A DNA stretch of 64,000 nucleotides, taken from positions 3,107,501 to 3,171,500 of the forward strand of contig OY829544.1 of assembly GCA_963691705.1 (NCBI GenBank), given 5' to 3'. Positions 1-11,555 of this stretch are shown here, piece after piece. Under the pieces are notes generated by a model. The model saw only the letters and a program-made list of their open reading frames with translations, had not been told where the DNA came from and made no database searches. Numbering within the stretch: the stretch's first letter is position 1; the number at the start of each line of letters is the position of its first letter. A program made the position numbers and the translations under genes. This stretch comes from Viola odorata (Eukaryota > Streptophyta > Magnoliopsida > Malpighiales > Violaceae).

Positions 1-499
1 CATCTTTCTTAGGCACTGGCACTATATTGGCGATCCATTCTGGGTACTCGGAAACTCTCAAGAAACCCGCGTCTAGTTGCTTGGTAACTTCTTCTTTGAT
101 CTTCAGAAGGATGTCTGGGTGCATCCTCCGAAGTTTTTGCTTGACAGGCTTGAACTCAGGTTTTAATGGAATGCGATGCTCGACTATCCCAGGATCAAGA
201 CCTGGCATATCGGCGTATGACCATGCGAATACGTCGGAGTAGTCCTTGAGGAGAGAAATCAACCTTTCTCTCTAAGTCATGTCCAAGGTAGTTCCGATCT
301 TAACCAACTTCTGATTTTCATTGCTTGCCCCCAAGTTCACTTCGTCCAATTCCTCCTGATGAGGGGTTATTTCCTTTTCTGAACTTTCTAGTAAACGGGC
401 CAGTTCGTCGGAGATTTCGGCTTTGTCTTCGGTTGCGGCGATGATTTCTTCGCCAGCAAAGACATGGGTTTTATCAAGACAATCCGAATTAACATTCAT
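1..499 (-). pseudogene. Ogre pol: start of reverse transcriptase (runs off window)
   Basis: The frame read leftwards from the ATG at 499 gives an acidic linker and then the typical plant Ty3 RT entry: DVFAWSYADMPGLDP near 240-190, EHRIPLKPEFKPVKQKLRR near 180-125, and YPEWIANIVPVPKK at the window edge. The RT catalytic core lies outside. A single in-frame TAG at 272-274 separates the linker from the RT part, so the copy is damaged. The ATG at 499 is probably not a real start: after splicing of the intron at 501-648 this frame joins the gag-pro frame directly, as expected for an Ogre polyprotein. Confidence 0.85.
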
Positions 500-500
500 C

Positions 501-648
501 CTGAAATTAAAATGCGAAAAGAAGAGATGCGTAAAATGAAAATTGCATATATATATTTAATTTTTAACAAAAGGGGAACGTGAGTTCCTACAAAAATGTT
601 TTCGTGAGAAAACGTGCAAGTATGTATTTTTCTAAAAGGAGCAATTAC
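501..648 (-). other. Predicted intron between Ogre protease and RT
   Basis: On the minus strand the gag-pro frame ends in a TAA that overlaps a GTAATT donor (intron starts at 648). A T-rich tract and TTTCAG acceptor end at 501. Removing these 148 bases removes the stop and joins the protease frame to the RT frame in phase: two bases of a proline codon are completed by the first base after the acceptor. Ogre elements are known to carry a spliced intron at this position. Splicing here is inferred from sequence only. Confidence 0.75.
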
Positions 649-1967
649 GGAGAGACATCCGGAAGCATGGTGATGGTCCAGTTGTGCACAGACTCCCCTG
701 ACTTCTTTACGAAAATGACTGAACCAGGCGGCGACTCTTCTTCTCCTAGGGTGCAGATACGGAGGTCTGATACCCTGATCGGATTTCCATTGATGGTTTC
801 GGCCACGAAGGGGAACGTGGTCCTGATATGAGGAATTGGCATCTTGCCCTCTGGAGCAGAATGTCCAAATAGCTTAGCCAGCTGCTTTTCTTTCTTTTCT
901 TGGGTAACCCTGACGAAATCGGCCTTGCTGGGTTGGTATCCTAACCCAAAGCGGTCTCTGAAGCTCTTCGGAGATGCCCAGCCTTTCGATCCTTGTAACT
1001 CGGTGCCGAGCCGTTTTCCCAATTGGAAACTTCCCTCTAGCCTTGACTTAGTGGTTGGTTTGGCTATCTCAGATTCGGAGGCTTCGCAAACGGGGGACCC
1101 TTCCTCGATCCAATCCGCGTTGACTATTTCGAAGGCTTGGAAAGAACTTTCCAAGGTTTCTGCAGCTTCGATGTAAGGTACGGACGAATGCTTGGCCAAG
1201 GTCAAGGCTTCTTCTGCCTTGATTGTGATGAGGGCGTTGTCTTTGACGTACTTGAGGCATTGATGCAGGGAAGAGGGGACGGCTCCTGCTGAATGGATCC
1301 AAGGCCGTCCTAGAAGCATGCTGTAAGCGGGTTGGATTTCCATGATCTGGAATGTCAAGATGAAAGTGTGGGGCCCGATGACCATATCCAACTCAAAGTT
1401 CCCGATGATCTCTCGAGTGGTGCCATCGAAAGCCCTAGCCATCATTCCGCTGGGTTTCATGTGAGAGAGATCGACTGGTAGTTGCTCGAGGACATGCTTG
1501 GGCATGACATTCAGTGCTGAGCCGTTGTCGATTAGGGTTTTTGCTATGACATGCCCCTTGCATTTTACCATGATGTATAGGGCTTTGTTGTGATTTCTTC
1601 CTGAGGGGTCGATCTCTCCTTCAGAGAAGGAAATGCTGCTCAGGGCTTGAATCCTTCCGACAAGGTTTTCCACCCCTTCTGTGGTGATATCCTTAGTCAT
1701 GAAGACTTGCTTCAGGATTTTTAAGAGAGTTTGGCGATGAGGCTCTGAAGTAAGGATCAGCTCCATGATGGAAATGCGAGCTGGAGTTTTCTTTAGCTGT
1801 TCGATGATGCTGAACTCGCTCTGTTTCATGATCTTGAGGAACTCGGCTGTCTCGTCTTCGTTTACAGGTTTGCTCAAACCTTGCGTTCCTCTATCGTCTC
1901 TTCGCGGATCATAGGGTTTTTCCCTTTGGCTTGTCGTTGCTTTTCTACTTCCTCCGAGATGTAACAT
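645..1967 (-). pseudogene. Ogre protease region (gag-pro C-terminal part)
   Basis: This 440-codon frame holds a retropepsin-like domain: KTLIDNGSALNVM near residues 142-154 (active-site D-N-G instead of D-T-G, usual in Tat/Ogre) and the second strand motif YSMLLGRPWIHSAGA near residues 214-228. N-terminal to it is a helical linker and C-terminal a basic tail ending at the intron donor. The frame overlaps the upstream gag frame (1874-2587) with a shift, so a frameshift lies somewhere in 1874-1967. The protease would cleave the Gag-Pol precursor inside the particle. Confidence 0.85.
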
Positions 1968-4063
1968 CTTCCGGTGTGGGTCATGCTCCCGATATGCGAG
2001 GTTTCGCTGATGGCGAGTCCGGTTGGTGTGACTGCAGGAGGGGTGGTGACCACCGTGTATCCGTAGTTGAATGGGACTGCGTGTAAGTCCTGGCTAGGAG
2101 TATTCACAGCTAATGTGAACACTACTTTGCGTGGGGTCGTGGTTGCCTCCCCTGTTTGGGCCACATATTCAAAGGAATACGATGCCGGAGAGTTATCCTC
2201 GATGGCGTTGATTGCTTCTCGGGTTTTCCCTTCGGTTTGAATGATCCCGAATGTGGTGAGTTGCTTGACTTTCTGCTGAAAAAGTCCGCAATCCTGGACG
2301 TCGTGCTTGCTTTCCCCTTGGAAAAATAGGCACTGGGCCTGATTATTCCCCGGGAATGGTAGATAAGCGTTGTTGGCTAATGCGAATAATAGTTCTTCAT
2401 TGGGTACTTCCTCCACTGAAAGGTGGGAAACTTCATTTCCAATGGAAGCAATGTCGCCCATCCCCGGATTATGGCACGACAGAGGGTCGGTTGTCACATC
2501 AGGACCCTTTGCTAAACCTTTGGACGAGATTTGTCCTTGCCTGGTTAGGTGTTCGACCTTCTCTCGAAAGGCGTAGCAGCCTTCCAAGGAGTGTCCTCGG
2601 GTTCCGGCGTGATATTCGCAGCTAACCTTTGGATCATACCAGCTAGGGTAAGGAGTTGACTGAGGCGAGAGTGGGGATGGTGTAATCTACCTATCTGCCA
2701 AGAGGTTTGCGTAGATTTCCTTCAAGGGAAACAGAGGGAGGGCCCACATCAGTGAAGGGTATGACTCGGAGTCCGAGGGTTCCCAAGAGGGTAATAAGGG
2801 CACTGCGCTAGCATGGGAGGGTGGTGCTGAATACCTGACGAGGTAATCGAACTTCCCGGAAGGCTGACCTAGAGTGTCAATCTCGCGGTCGCCTTTGTCG
2901 CGGAGCGTGGAGAACCTTTTGCCCGACGAGGTTGATCCTTTCTTTTGGGCAATTGGGAGTGGGGTTCCCTTGGTGTTATGCGGGATGGGGAATCCTTCTC
3001 CGATGGCGTTAATGGATCCTTCCCCATGGGTCGCTTTCTGGGTTTGTATTATTCCGAGACTTGACAGTTGCCTCACCTTTCCTGTGAACAACTCGCAATT
3101 TTGGACATTGTGATCGTCGCTTCCCTTGCAGTACATGCAATGACTTAGATTGCTCTCCGGGTATGACACATGTCCTCCTCGAGCTAAGGCCAGGAAAAGT
3201 TGCTCTTGTGGCCAGCTTGATACTGAAGAAAAGAGGTCGTTGCTTTCTCCTGCCGAGATGGCGTTCACCCCTCCCTTTCCTTGGGAATGATTAGGTAGAG
3301 GGTTGGTGGTGGTGTTGGGTCCTTTTGCTAACCCTTCGAAAGATACCCATCCACTTTTGATCAAGTGATGGACTTTGGCTTTGAGTGCGAAGCAATTTTC
3401 CAGAGTGTGACCTGGGGTTTCGGCGTGATACTCGCATCTTGTGTTGAGATCATACCACTTCGGGTAAGGAGGTAATTGAGGCTGAGGTGGAACTGGTACG
3501 ATCTGTCCGGCTGCCAAGAGATGCTTGTAGATTTCTCCCGCAGGAAGAGGGAGAGGAGGCAAAGGCTCTCGGTTCCACCGATTGTTTGATGTGTTTTGAT
3601 TATTTGAGTCTTTTGGTGGGTTATATGGCTTGGGTTGCATGGGTTGTGATGTTTGTGCTGGAGATGGTGGGAATTGCGCAGGATGTTGAGGCGCGATGTT
3701 AACAGGAGGTGGCGAGGTAAAAGGAAAGAAGGTGGGCTGATATAGCGATGGTACCGGATAGGGTGGTGACGATACATAAGGTGGAGGTGGTGGAAAGGGC
3801 TGCCCATGATGAGCTTGGGGAACCACAAATCCAACATCTCTCTTTACGATGGATGCTTTCTTTGGCGCAGATTCTGACGCCGAAGGTATGATTCGCCCAG
3901 ACTTAATCCCTTGCTCGACTCTTTCGGCAATTAGGACCATGTCGGAGAAGCTGTTTGAAGGGTTGGAGATCAGATAGGTGTAGTAAGGAGCTTTGAAGGT
4001 GTGCAAGAAGATCGATAAGAGCTCCTTGTCGCTTAAGGGTGGATAGAAGCCAACTCTCTCCAT
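1874..4063 (-). pseudogene. Ogre gag C-terminal half with duplicated zinc-finger-like modules
   Basis: One minus-strand frame runs from 4063 to 1874, broken only by a TAG at about 2687-2689. It contains the end of the gag helical domain, a proline-rich stretch (about 3800-3560) and then four cysteine/histidine modules in an A-B-A-B arrangement: CEYHAETPGHTLENC near 3440-3390, CMYCKGSDDHNVQNC near 3140-3090, CEYHAGTRGHSLEGC near 2630-2580 and CLFFQGESKHDVQDC near 2335-2290. The last B module has lost one cysteine. Such modules normally bind RNA during packaging. The frame is shifted relative to the gag core (overlap 4033-4063), which is a second lesion. Confidence 0.8.
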
Positions 4064-5166
4064 CTCTGAGCATAAGTCTTCACGGATTCGCCGACTTTCT
4101 TTTCCAGATTTTGCAAGTCAGCGCGGTCAGGTGCTACCTCCATGTTGAACTTATATTGCCGGTAGAAGGCATCGGACAGGTCTCTCCATGTCCTGATCCT
4201 GGCTCTGTCCAGACCCATATACCAAGTTAGGGCGTGCTTGGTCAAGCTTTCTCGAAATAGATGAATCAACAACGGCTCGTTGTGGATCATCTCTGCCATT
4301 TTGTTGCAGTATGCTCTGAGGTGGGTCTTCGGGCACTCTACCCCAGTGTACTTTTCGAAATTGGGGATCTTGTACTTTGGTGGTATGACGATCCCAGGAA
4401 CCATACACATATCGGCAGGGCCTGTAGGGTCAAAGGAATCAGCCCCTTCAATTGCTCGGAGCCTTTCCTCGAGCAGATTCAGCCTGTCCCTTTTCGGTTT
4501 TCCTGCGGTGACGGAGTCGGCACCGACGGGTTGGAGATGTTTCGATGTGAACTGCGATTGCGCTAGATTGTAAATAGGAGGTTGAATTCCTGTAGGTCCA
4601 AGGAGTATGCTTTGAGGAAAATGAGGGGGATACGAGGTCTCTAGGTGAGCCTGACTCTTGCTCGAATCCACGGCAGGGTTGAGAGGTAAGTGCTGAAGTG
4701 ACGTGGCAATGTCCTCGCCTACGTTGACCACGGGAGTCGGGGTGGTGAGTAAACCGAGCGGACTGACCCACCTCCATTGGCCCTCGGGGCCAGTAAGCGG
4801 CGAAGGTCCTGAAGGTCCTGCTGTGGTGAGCAAAGGGGGAGGTCCCATTGTCTGATTAAGATAACAACCCGGTGGGAGTTCGGTGGTAGCTTCATCTCTT
4901 TCCTTTTCGGCCCTGACGGCCCTTTCAGTAGTAATCCTAACTTGTTCCTCCAACTCTACTATCCTAGCTGTTAGCACTTCATCAGCCTTAGCCTGTTCAG
5001 TCATTTTTCGTTTTTGAAGTCGGGTTACAGGGAGCCTGTGTGGAGCAGCTTGCTTCCGAGGAGCTATCGTGAACCTGAAAAAAGGGAAAAACACAGAAAC
5101 GAGTAAGTACAAGTGAGGATACACAGGCGATGTGTAATCCCGAGGCCTCCACGTTTGCTCATTCAC
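4033..5166 (-). pseudogene. Ogre gag core (capsid-like retrotransposon gag domain)
   Basis: The 377-codon frame has a predicted coiled coil (about residues 55-95, rich in E, R and A), a low-complexity PPLL/TGP linker, then the plant retrotransposon gag domain. That domain shows IPNFEKYTGVECPKTHL, FRESLTKHALTWYMGLD, WRDLSDAFYRQYKFN and SVKTYAQRWRELASI, the usual order for Ty3 gag. The frame is cut at 4033 by a frameshift and continues in 2687-4063. The extreme N-terminus is uncertain: a possible acceptor (TTTTTTCAG) near 5077 suggests that the codons upstream of it may be leader rather than protein. Confidence 0.85.
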
Positions 5167-5791
5167 TTTCCGGCCGTACTTTCACTTGATATTTTAGGGC
5201 AGTCGGAGAGGCGTGATCTCCTGGTCGTGGATGACATGCGAAGGAAGCCTTTATTCATTCCCACGATATGGAGCAATCTGAGAACCTATCTGCGAAACCC
5301 AAATCAGCAGGGGCAACTAATGCCACCCTGCTAGGAAGATCTCTTGTATACTATGCTCGCAAATGACGTAAGGCCTGATGCCTGATAAACCTATCCGAGG
5401 GAGGGACGACGATCTATGCTATGAACTTGGAGTTTCTTGTGATAAGCTGAGAGGACAAGGCCACGAGTGAGCAATACTCGGCTCTCTTTGAATGTTTGGT
5501 CTGATTTTTCGGTTTTTTGGTAGAATGATCGTGTTTATCTCGGAGGGATTTTCCTTTTCCTTTTAGCGATGATCTTTTGAGTTGCTTTGGATGGATAATT
5601 GATATGGAAAAATTGAGGCGATTTAATAAAGATCCGAAAGAGTACGATATTATTGAAAGGTTTTTACATGATATAGTGAACTAGCCAGCTACCTAAATTC
5701 ATCCAAAAATGGCTAGACTAGATGAAATTAGGGATCCTATTTACATGAAAAAGAAAAGGTTTGCCGATATCTGAGTCTTCCCACGAAGGTA
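5167..5791 (-). other. Ogre spacer between ORF1 and gag
   Basis: No long frame is open on either strand here. The stretch lies between the end of ORF1 and the start of gag inside the Ogre element and is probably untranslated leader for gag. I see no repeat or other feature in it. Confidence 0.5.
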
Positions 5792-7546
5792 TCAATCCTG
5801 GACGTCAGAGTTCTCCTGCCAAAGATACTCCATTGAAGCCAACTCCCCTTTCTGCATTTCTAACACAGCCTCTAACGCGGTAATTCGGCTTTGCAATGCC
5901 CGACTTTTCCTATCCCCCAAATCTGCACGAGTAGTCAAGACCCTTATCGTTGAATCCCTGTCTTCGATTATGGCACTTGATACTTCTCTCTTGCGGTTTT
6001 CGTTGTCCAAGAGTTCTTTAAAGGCCCTGAGGGCCACCTTCTTTTGTACTGTTTGTACCCGGGCAAAATCCCTGTTACGCCGGTCCAGTTCATTCATCTG
6101 GACTTCGGCGTAGCATTGACGTGTTTCGGCGGTATCTCTTTCCTCTGTCATCAGATCTCACTCTTCCTGCGCTGCTCGCATTTACTCTACCACTTGTGCG
6201 TAAGCCATGGCATCCGTTCCTCCACTTACTTGCGATTCCCCTTCCTCTTCCATCGGTTTCTGATTTTCTGGGTAAGGTAAGACATTGCCGTTGGCTCTCC
6301 TCAATCTCCACTGTGGGTATTGTGGTATCGTTGCTGGAGGGGCAACGCGTCCTTTGAGACAATAGGGGTGGGCCCAGTCTTGGGCGTATACCTGGATGTT
6401 CTGATTTTCCCCGGTGTGGGGTAGATCTGACTTCGTCATGCCGAATGTTACCGGAATGATTTGGGTGATGCAAAACTGCCTGAGTACGAGGGCTGGGCAA
6501 TAGTGAGTACATCCCCATGCTCCGATTAAAGGAACCCAAGGTAGGGGCCCATAGCAGACGATGGGATCATAGGTTTGCAGCCACTTGGCATGCCAACTGA
6601 AGTCCTCTTCTGAGAGGTTTATGAATCGGTCAATCCAGACGTTCTTGTTTTCCATCTCCCATTTATCCGTGGTCATTGCGTTGATAACTCTAAGTAGAGG
6701 GCACGACCTTATGTAGGTTTCGAAGAAAATGGACTGATTAAGAATCTGTTTGAAGTGGCTGACCAACCATACTGTCAACAGCTGGGTGCAGCAGTTAAGC
6801 CTTCCTTTCCCTTTTCTTTGGCAAGAGTCCAAAGAGCGAAAGGTCTCGTCCAGAATGGCCGTTGTAGGATTGATGGCATTTACCTCAATCTCGTAAAAGA
6901 CGTTGGCTGCTGAAGAGTCGATGGCGTTCCTCATCTTTGGAAAAAGGACGAACCCTATGATGGCGAAGGCCAGAATCCTTAAGCGTTTTACTCCATTGGA
7001 CAACCGAAATCGGGCCTCGATATCTGACCAACACCAGAAGTAGTCACCCTCCTTGACACGAGTAGTGATTCCTAATAGCTTGTCGAGTCTTATTTTTACA
7101 CTCGCAGAGTCAAGTCAGACGTTTTGGTAGATGGATGATATAGGGGATGTGAAGCACATCAGAGCTGAGTACTCCTCGAGCGTGGGAGTCAAGTCCACTC
7201 CTTTGTCGAAAGAGAAGCAACGATAATAGGGATCCCAAAACTTCAAGGCTGCCCGGATGCAACCCCAATCAGCTTTCACGTCCACTAGGGTCAGTAGCTT
7301 TCCATAACTACCCTCAAACTGTGTCTCCTCATCTTCAGTCAGCTCATTCCTTAACATCCGAATCCTAGTTAAATCAAAGTCTACAACCTCTACTTTGATT
7401 TTAGTGGTGATATCAGGGGCGAATCCCTGTTCCAATAGATCTCCTCGGGCAGCTTGATCGTTGAAGCTTCGTCCCCCGAAAATATCAAGTGAAAGCAACG
7501 TAGGCTCAGTCATAGCGAATGAGCGAGAATGGGTCCTGTGGGACAA
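5792..7546 (-). pseudogene. Ogre ORF1 (extra gene upstream of gag), three in-frame stops
   Basis: A single minus-strand frame of 585 codons runs from the ATG at 7546 to 5792, interrupted only by TGA at about 7115, TAA at 6182 and a TGA just after it. The N-terminal part contains FDLTRIRMLRNEL, the sequence WGCIRAALKFWDPYYRCFSF and DLTPTLEEYSALM. This matches the plant-specific domain found in ORF1 of Ogre elements (DUF7745-like, from memory), distantly like plant mobile domain proteins. The C-terminal 120 residues are a coiled coil (heptads with R, E and L). The function of ORF1 in Ogre is unknown. Three stops in an otherwise unshifted frame suggest modest age. Confidence 0.8.
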
Positions 7547-8035
7547 ACATACAATTTTAAGTGCTAAGTAAACTGTGCGTGTGAGAAATCCACAGTTTGT
7601 ATAACAGAAAAATCACGTCAATATGCCAACAAGATAAATAGAGCCACGACAAACAGTTATAATCATGATGCACGTGCTGGGGCTCTGATTCCGACACCTC
7701 TAACTGGCTTGAATGGTTCCCGGATGATACGATGAAAAGGTCCCTAAAGTGTCGTCCAGTGTCCCGATTTCTTGCGAAATCGAGTAACCTTTCGATTGGC
7801 TTTAGGGGTTCATCCGAGTTGGGATTGGTGAACACTACCCAGGACACGTGTCCTAGGGCGTCACTACTACCCTCCTAATTTGGTATTGGTCCCCTGGGTG
7901 TAGGGCGCTATGATATGCATATGACAATTGATAAAGCAAATAAATGAACAGATCAGCAATTGATCAAAGCAAATAAATAAATAAACACATAAACACCTCT
8001 CTAAAAAATAAAACCGGCTCCGACCCTAAAAGTCC
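7547..8035 (-). other. Ogre 5' untranslated leader
   Basis: This lies between the primer site and ORF1. A 96-codon minus-strand frame (7557-7847) is open, but I do not recognise it and it lacks any known domain, so I regard it as leader sequence rather than a gene. Confidence 0.5.
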
Positions 8036-8050
8036 CCAGTGAAGTCGCCA
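8036..8050 (-). other. Ogre primer-binding site (tRNA-Arg type)
   Basis: On the minus strand the sequence TGGCGACTTCACTGG begins three bases inside the LTR edge at 8054. It is the complement of a tRNA 3' end closing in CCA. Ogre elements typically use a tRNA-Arg site of almost the same sequence. It fixes the orientation: the LTR at 8054-11555 is the 5' LTR. Confidence 0.85.
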
Positions 8051-8979
8051 AACTGTCGCGCCCCACGAAAATATCGGAAAGATATTCGCGAGTGTGCAAC
8101 GAAATTTGGGACCTTACAATACTCAGCGTAAACAGACGCCTTGCAGCATGCAATGAAGTCGCCACCCTAATTTGGTTGCTAGGTTTTAGGGAACCTTAAT
8201 CGTCATGGCATAGGAAATATAATAAGTAAAAAAAACTAAAGGCACGAAAAAGGGGTCTGGACCCCAGACAAAGATTCGGGGTCGTATTATGGTCTCGGGA
8301 AGGTGTTAGGCACCCGAGTCACATCCGAAAACGGTTACCGGTTGATGAGAGAGGTATTTTAAAGGTGTTTTGATAAAATGCGTTTGAAAAGGGGGTCCTC
8401 AGAGGAATCGTCACTTTGGTCCGTGATAGGGACCGTTCAGGAATAATTGATCCTTGGACGGGGTTACCGTTTTAAAAATCTCTCGGACGGGGTTACCGTT
8501 TTCGAGACCGATCGATTATTCCTGACCGTAACGTGATGGGACAGAAATTTCCGAAGACCGAGCGAGCGCCCTCTATTTCATCATCGGACCAATGCATGAT
8601 TAAGCTAATTACTATGTGACCCTAGCATGGGTAGCTAACAGAGTACGAATTAAATGATGGTTTTAAGATGATAAGCTGATGTGGGATCGAAGCCACCACG
8701 TACATGCAGTCAATATAAGCGGAATTAAAGATCAGATGAATACAACATTTAAAGCAAGTCTTTAAACACGTTATTCATGTGGGTTGGTTTTAATTCTAGC
8801 AGCTCTATATTTCATGCGTACAATTAATACTTGCTGAAAAGCGTTGAATAAATAAAAGGGCTCGAAGGGCGTACTTGCGAGTGAAGCTTTGAATTTTAAC
8901 CCTACAAAGGGAAAGTATTAGCGATAGCTTGAGAAATAAATAAACAATTTTATGAGTGCGAAAATTTAAATGACAGTTG

Positions 8980-9490
8980 ATTGTATGCGAAAAATGATGG
9001 ATTTCACGCATACGAGAATTTAAATGCTGTGTTGGTAAATAAATGATGACAGTTGATTGTATGCGAAAAATGATTGATTTTTAGCATACGAGAATTTAAA
9101 TGTTGTGTTGATTGCATGCGAAAAATGATTGATTTTTAGCATACGAGAATTTAAATGATGACATGATTGCATGCGATAAATGATGGATTTAACGCATATG
9201 AAATTTAAAGGCTGTGTTGATTGCATGCGAAAAATGATTTATTTTAAGCATACGAGTTTTAAATGCTGTGTTGATTGCATGCGATAAATGATGGATTTAA
9301 CGCATATGAAATTTAAAGGCTGTGTTGATTGCATGCGAAAAATGGTTTATTTTAAGCATATGAGTTTTAAATGCTGTGTTGATTGCATGCGATAAATGAT
9401 GGATTTAACGCATATGAAATTTAAATGCTGTGTTGATTGCATGCGATAAATGATTGATTTTACGCATACGAGATTAAATGTTGTGTTGAT
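8980..9490. repeat. Tandem array of about 55-60 bp in Ogre LTR
   Basis: Roughly eight copies of a unit built around GATTGCATGCGAAAAATGATT and a GCATACGAGAATTTAAATG end. The same unit is expanded to about twenty copies in the solo LTR (36700-37920). Within each unit ATGCG(A/T)AAA is followed by its near-perfect inverse, so each unit can fold into a small hairpin. Confidence 0.8.
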
Positions 9491-9539
9491 AAGCGCAGAA
9501 AAATTAAATGTAGTTTGACGATTTTCAAAGAATTACAAC

Positions 9540-9960
9540 AGTTTGCTGATTTGCAGAAAGTGAACATTTGATATTTGCGGAAGAATTTCCAGCAGTATGA
9601 TAAGTGCGGAAATTAAAACAATTGATATTTTGCAGAAAATAAAACAGTTGATATTTGCCGAAAATAAAACAATTTATATTTGCAGAAAAATAAAACAGTT
9701 GCTATTTGCAGAAAAATAAACAATTGATATGTGCAGAAAATAAACAGTTTGATATTTGCAGAAAAATAAACAGTTTGATATTTGCAGAAAAATAAACAAT
9801 TGATGTTGCGAAAAAATTTCCAGCAGTTTGCGGAAAATTAAAGCAGTTGATGTTGCGGAAACAATTTCCAGCAGTTTGCGGAAAATTAAAGCAGTTGATA
9901 ACTTGCAGAAAATAAATTGCAGAAATTTAAAGTGCGAATAATTTAAACAGTTGATAGGGA
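9540..9960. repeat. Short tandem repeats (TTGATATTTGCAGAAAATAAA type) in Ogre LTR
   Basis: About a dozen degenerate copies of a 25-30 bp unit containing TTGATATTTGCAGAAAA, directly after the larger array. This block is absent or strongly reduced in the solo LTR at 35798-39651, so it marks a lineage difference between the two LTRs. Confidence 0.75.
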
Positions 9961-10620
9961 AATTAAACAGTTGCTAGAAAAATCTCGGAAACAATGAAAA
10001 TGGGCTAGGTCCAGTTTGAAAAACGATCGAAAAATGCGAAACGGGCCAGGAACAGGGCTTGGCCAATGAAAAATGAAATTTAAAAGGAAATGGGCCAAGC
10101 CCATTCCCGCGTGAACAGTGCCGGCCCGGCACTGTTCATCTTCCTCCTTGGTCGCCGGCGTACTGCCGGCGGCCAAGCTCCGACCACATGTCGCCGATTT
10201 GAAATCCGTTCGTACCGAAATGTTCGTCTCTTCGACGACTTCTCGACTGTACAAACCCCGATTTTTAGTTTTAATCGTGCTAAATTTAATTTCAAAAAAA
10301 TGATGAAATCGTTAATTATCGAAAACTAATTAATTCGCACAACCTAGCTAACGATTTTTAAAATTGAAAGCATGTATTTAATCTACATCATGCACATGAA
10401 TTATTGACACAAAAACTAACAATTAATCTGCTCGAAATCGAGCCAAACGAATTAAAGAAGAAAATGGCCAAAAAAACCGAGAAATGCTAGAGAGAGAGAG
10501 CTCACTGTTAAACTTTGAACTGGACGATCGATGCTCGATATGAGCTATCAATCAATGAGAGGGAAGAAAGCAAGGTTTTCTTGCAAAGTTGGTACCCCTA
10601 ATTCGTTGAAAATGGCTTGT

Positions 10621-10629
10621 ATTTATAGG
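10621..10629 (-). promoter_or_regulatory. TATA box of Ogre 5' LTR
   Basis: CCTATAAAT on the minus strand, conserved at the equivalent place in the solo LTR (38777-38785). This is the likely start region for the element's RNA. Confidence 0.6.
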
Positions 10630-11555
10630 CACAGATCACGTGGATCACCGGCGTGGGAGCTGCGCGTGGTGGCTGTTTTTTGTGCTGGCGGAGCTACGGT
10701 GTGGTGAGGTGGAGGGTCTACGGCTGCGGATGTGATGGCTCGACGGGACAGGACGTCGGAGCATGCAGCTCGGTGGCCTGCTCCGCTATTCATGCGTTCT
10801 ACGCTGTTCACGTGTGTATGGCCACATAATTTGTCAACCGTTGATCTGGTTGACTTTCCTTGGTTGACCAGATCAACGGTTGAGATCAAATGACCATTTA
10901 TCCCATTTAAACGGACTCGAGCCGAGTCCTGCGAGCAGACGTTCGGACTTTTCGAACCGAAGGTACCGGCGCGTAGAGAAAAATACGACGGGTTTAACCG
11001 TCTACAGCGAATAATGAAAATTTCGCATTTGACGTGTTTATTTTCGCGTTCAAAAACGTGAAACGCGAGAACGGAAAAATAAAAACGTTACGCCGAAAAT
11101 TACACGAAACGCTGTAGACCGTTGCGAGCAGAAAAAAAGCTAGCAACTAGTTGATGGAAAACATTTGAACGTCGAGCTATTGTCCGAGCAGACTTACTCG
11201 GGTCCAATAAAAGCTCGAATAAAAATAATAATAAAATAATAAAAATACTAAAAAATGCGCTAAAACATTAAAAATCCTAAAATTCATGAGACGACCAAAA
11301 ATGAAGAGAAAACTAGCAAACGACTGCCGGATAGTTAAAAATATGATTTTTAGGGTTAAAAATAATAATGATAATAATAATGAAAATACGCGACGAAAAC
11401 TTAAAAGTGCGATTTCGAAAGTTGCCGATGCTAAATTGTGATGAAAATTCTAAAAATGCTAATGACAGTAATTTGACTGAAAATGACTGTAAATTAAATG
11501 AATGACAGAAAATACTAAAATTAATAAAAAGGGCGTTAAAATTCGGGTATCAACA

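Larger units (their letters stand above)
1..11555 (-). mobile_element. Ogre-type Ty3/gypsy retrotransposon, minus strand, partial
   Basis: Reading leftwards from 11555 the order is: long 5' LTR (8054-11555), primer site (8036-8050), leader, ORF1 (7546-5792), gag (5166-about 2000), protease (about 1600-1200), a short intron (648-501) and the start of reverse transcriptase (499-1). An extra ORF before gag, a tRNA-Arg primer site, multi-kilobase LTRs and an intron between protease and RT are the known hallmarks of the Ogre branch of Tat. The rest of pol and the 3' LTR lie beyond the left edge. The reading frames carry several stops and at least two frameshifts, so this copy cannot encode its own proteins. 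The LTR landed in an older, related LTR whose remains follow at 11556-12062. Confidence 0.9.
8054..11555 (-). repeat. Ogre 5' LTR, 3502 bp
   Basis: It begins TGTCGCGCCCCACG and ends CGGGTATCAACA, the same ends as the complete copy at 35798-39651. The minus strand is the transcribed strand. A TATA box (CCTATAAAT) lies at 10621-10629 on the minus strand. The part nearest the internal region is filled with tandem repeats. Many short frames on both strands (for example 10080-10330) are not conserved as proteins. The base after the LTR starts GTATG, which could be its target duplication; the matching copy lies outside the window. Confidence 0.88.

Noticed and set aside
10080..10330. Several overlapping frames in the Ogre 5' LTR
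   Set aside because: No equivalent frames in the solo LTR; they reflect locally stop-poor sequence.
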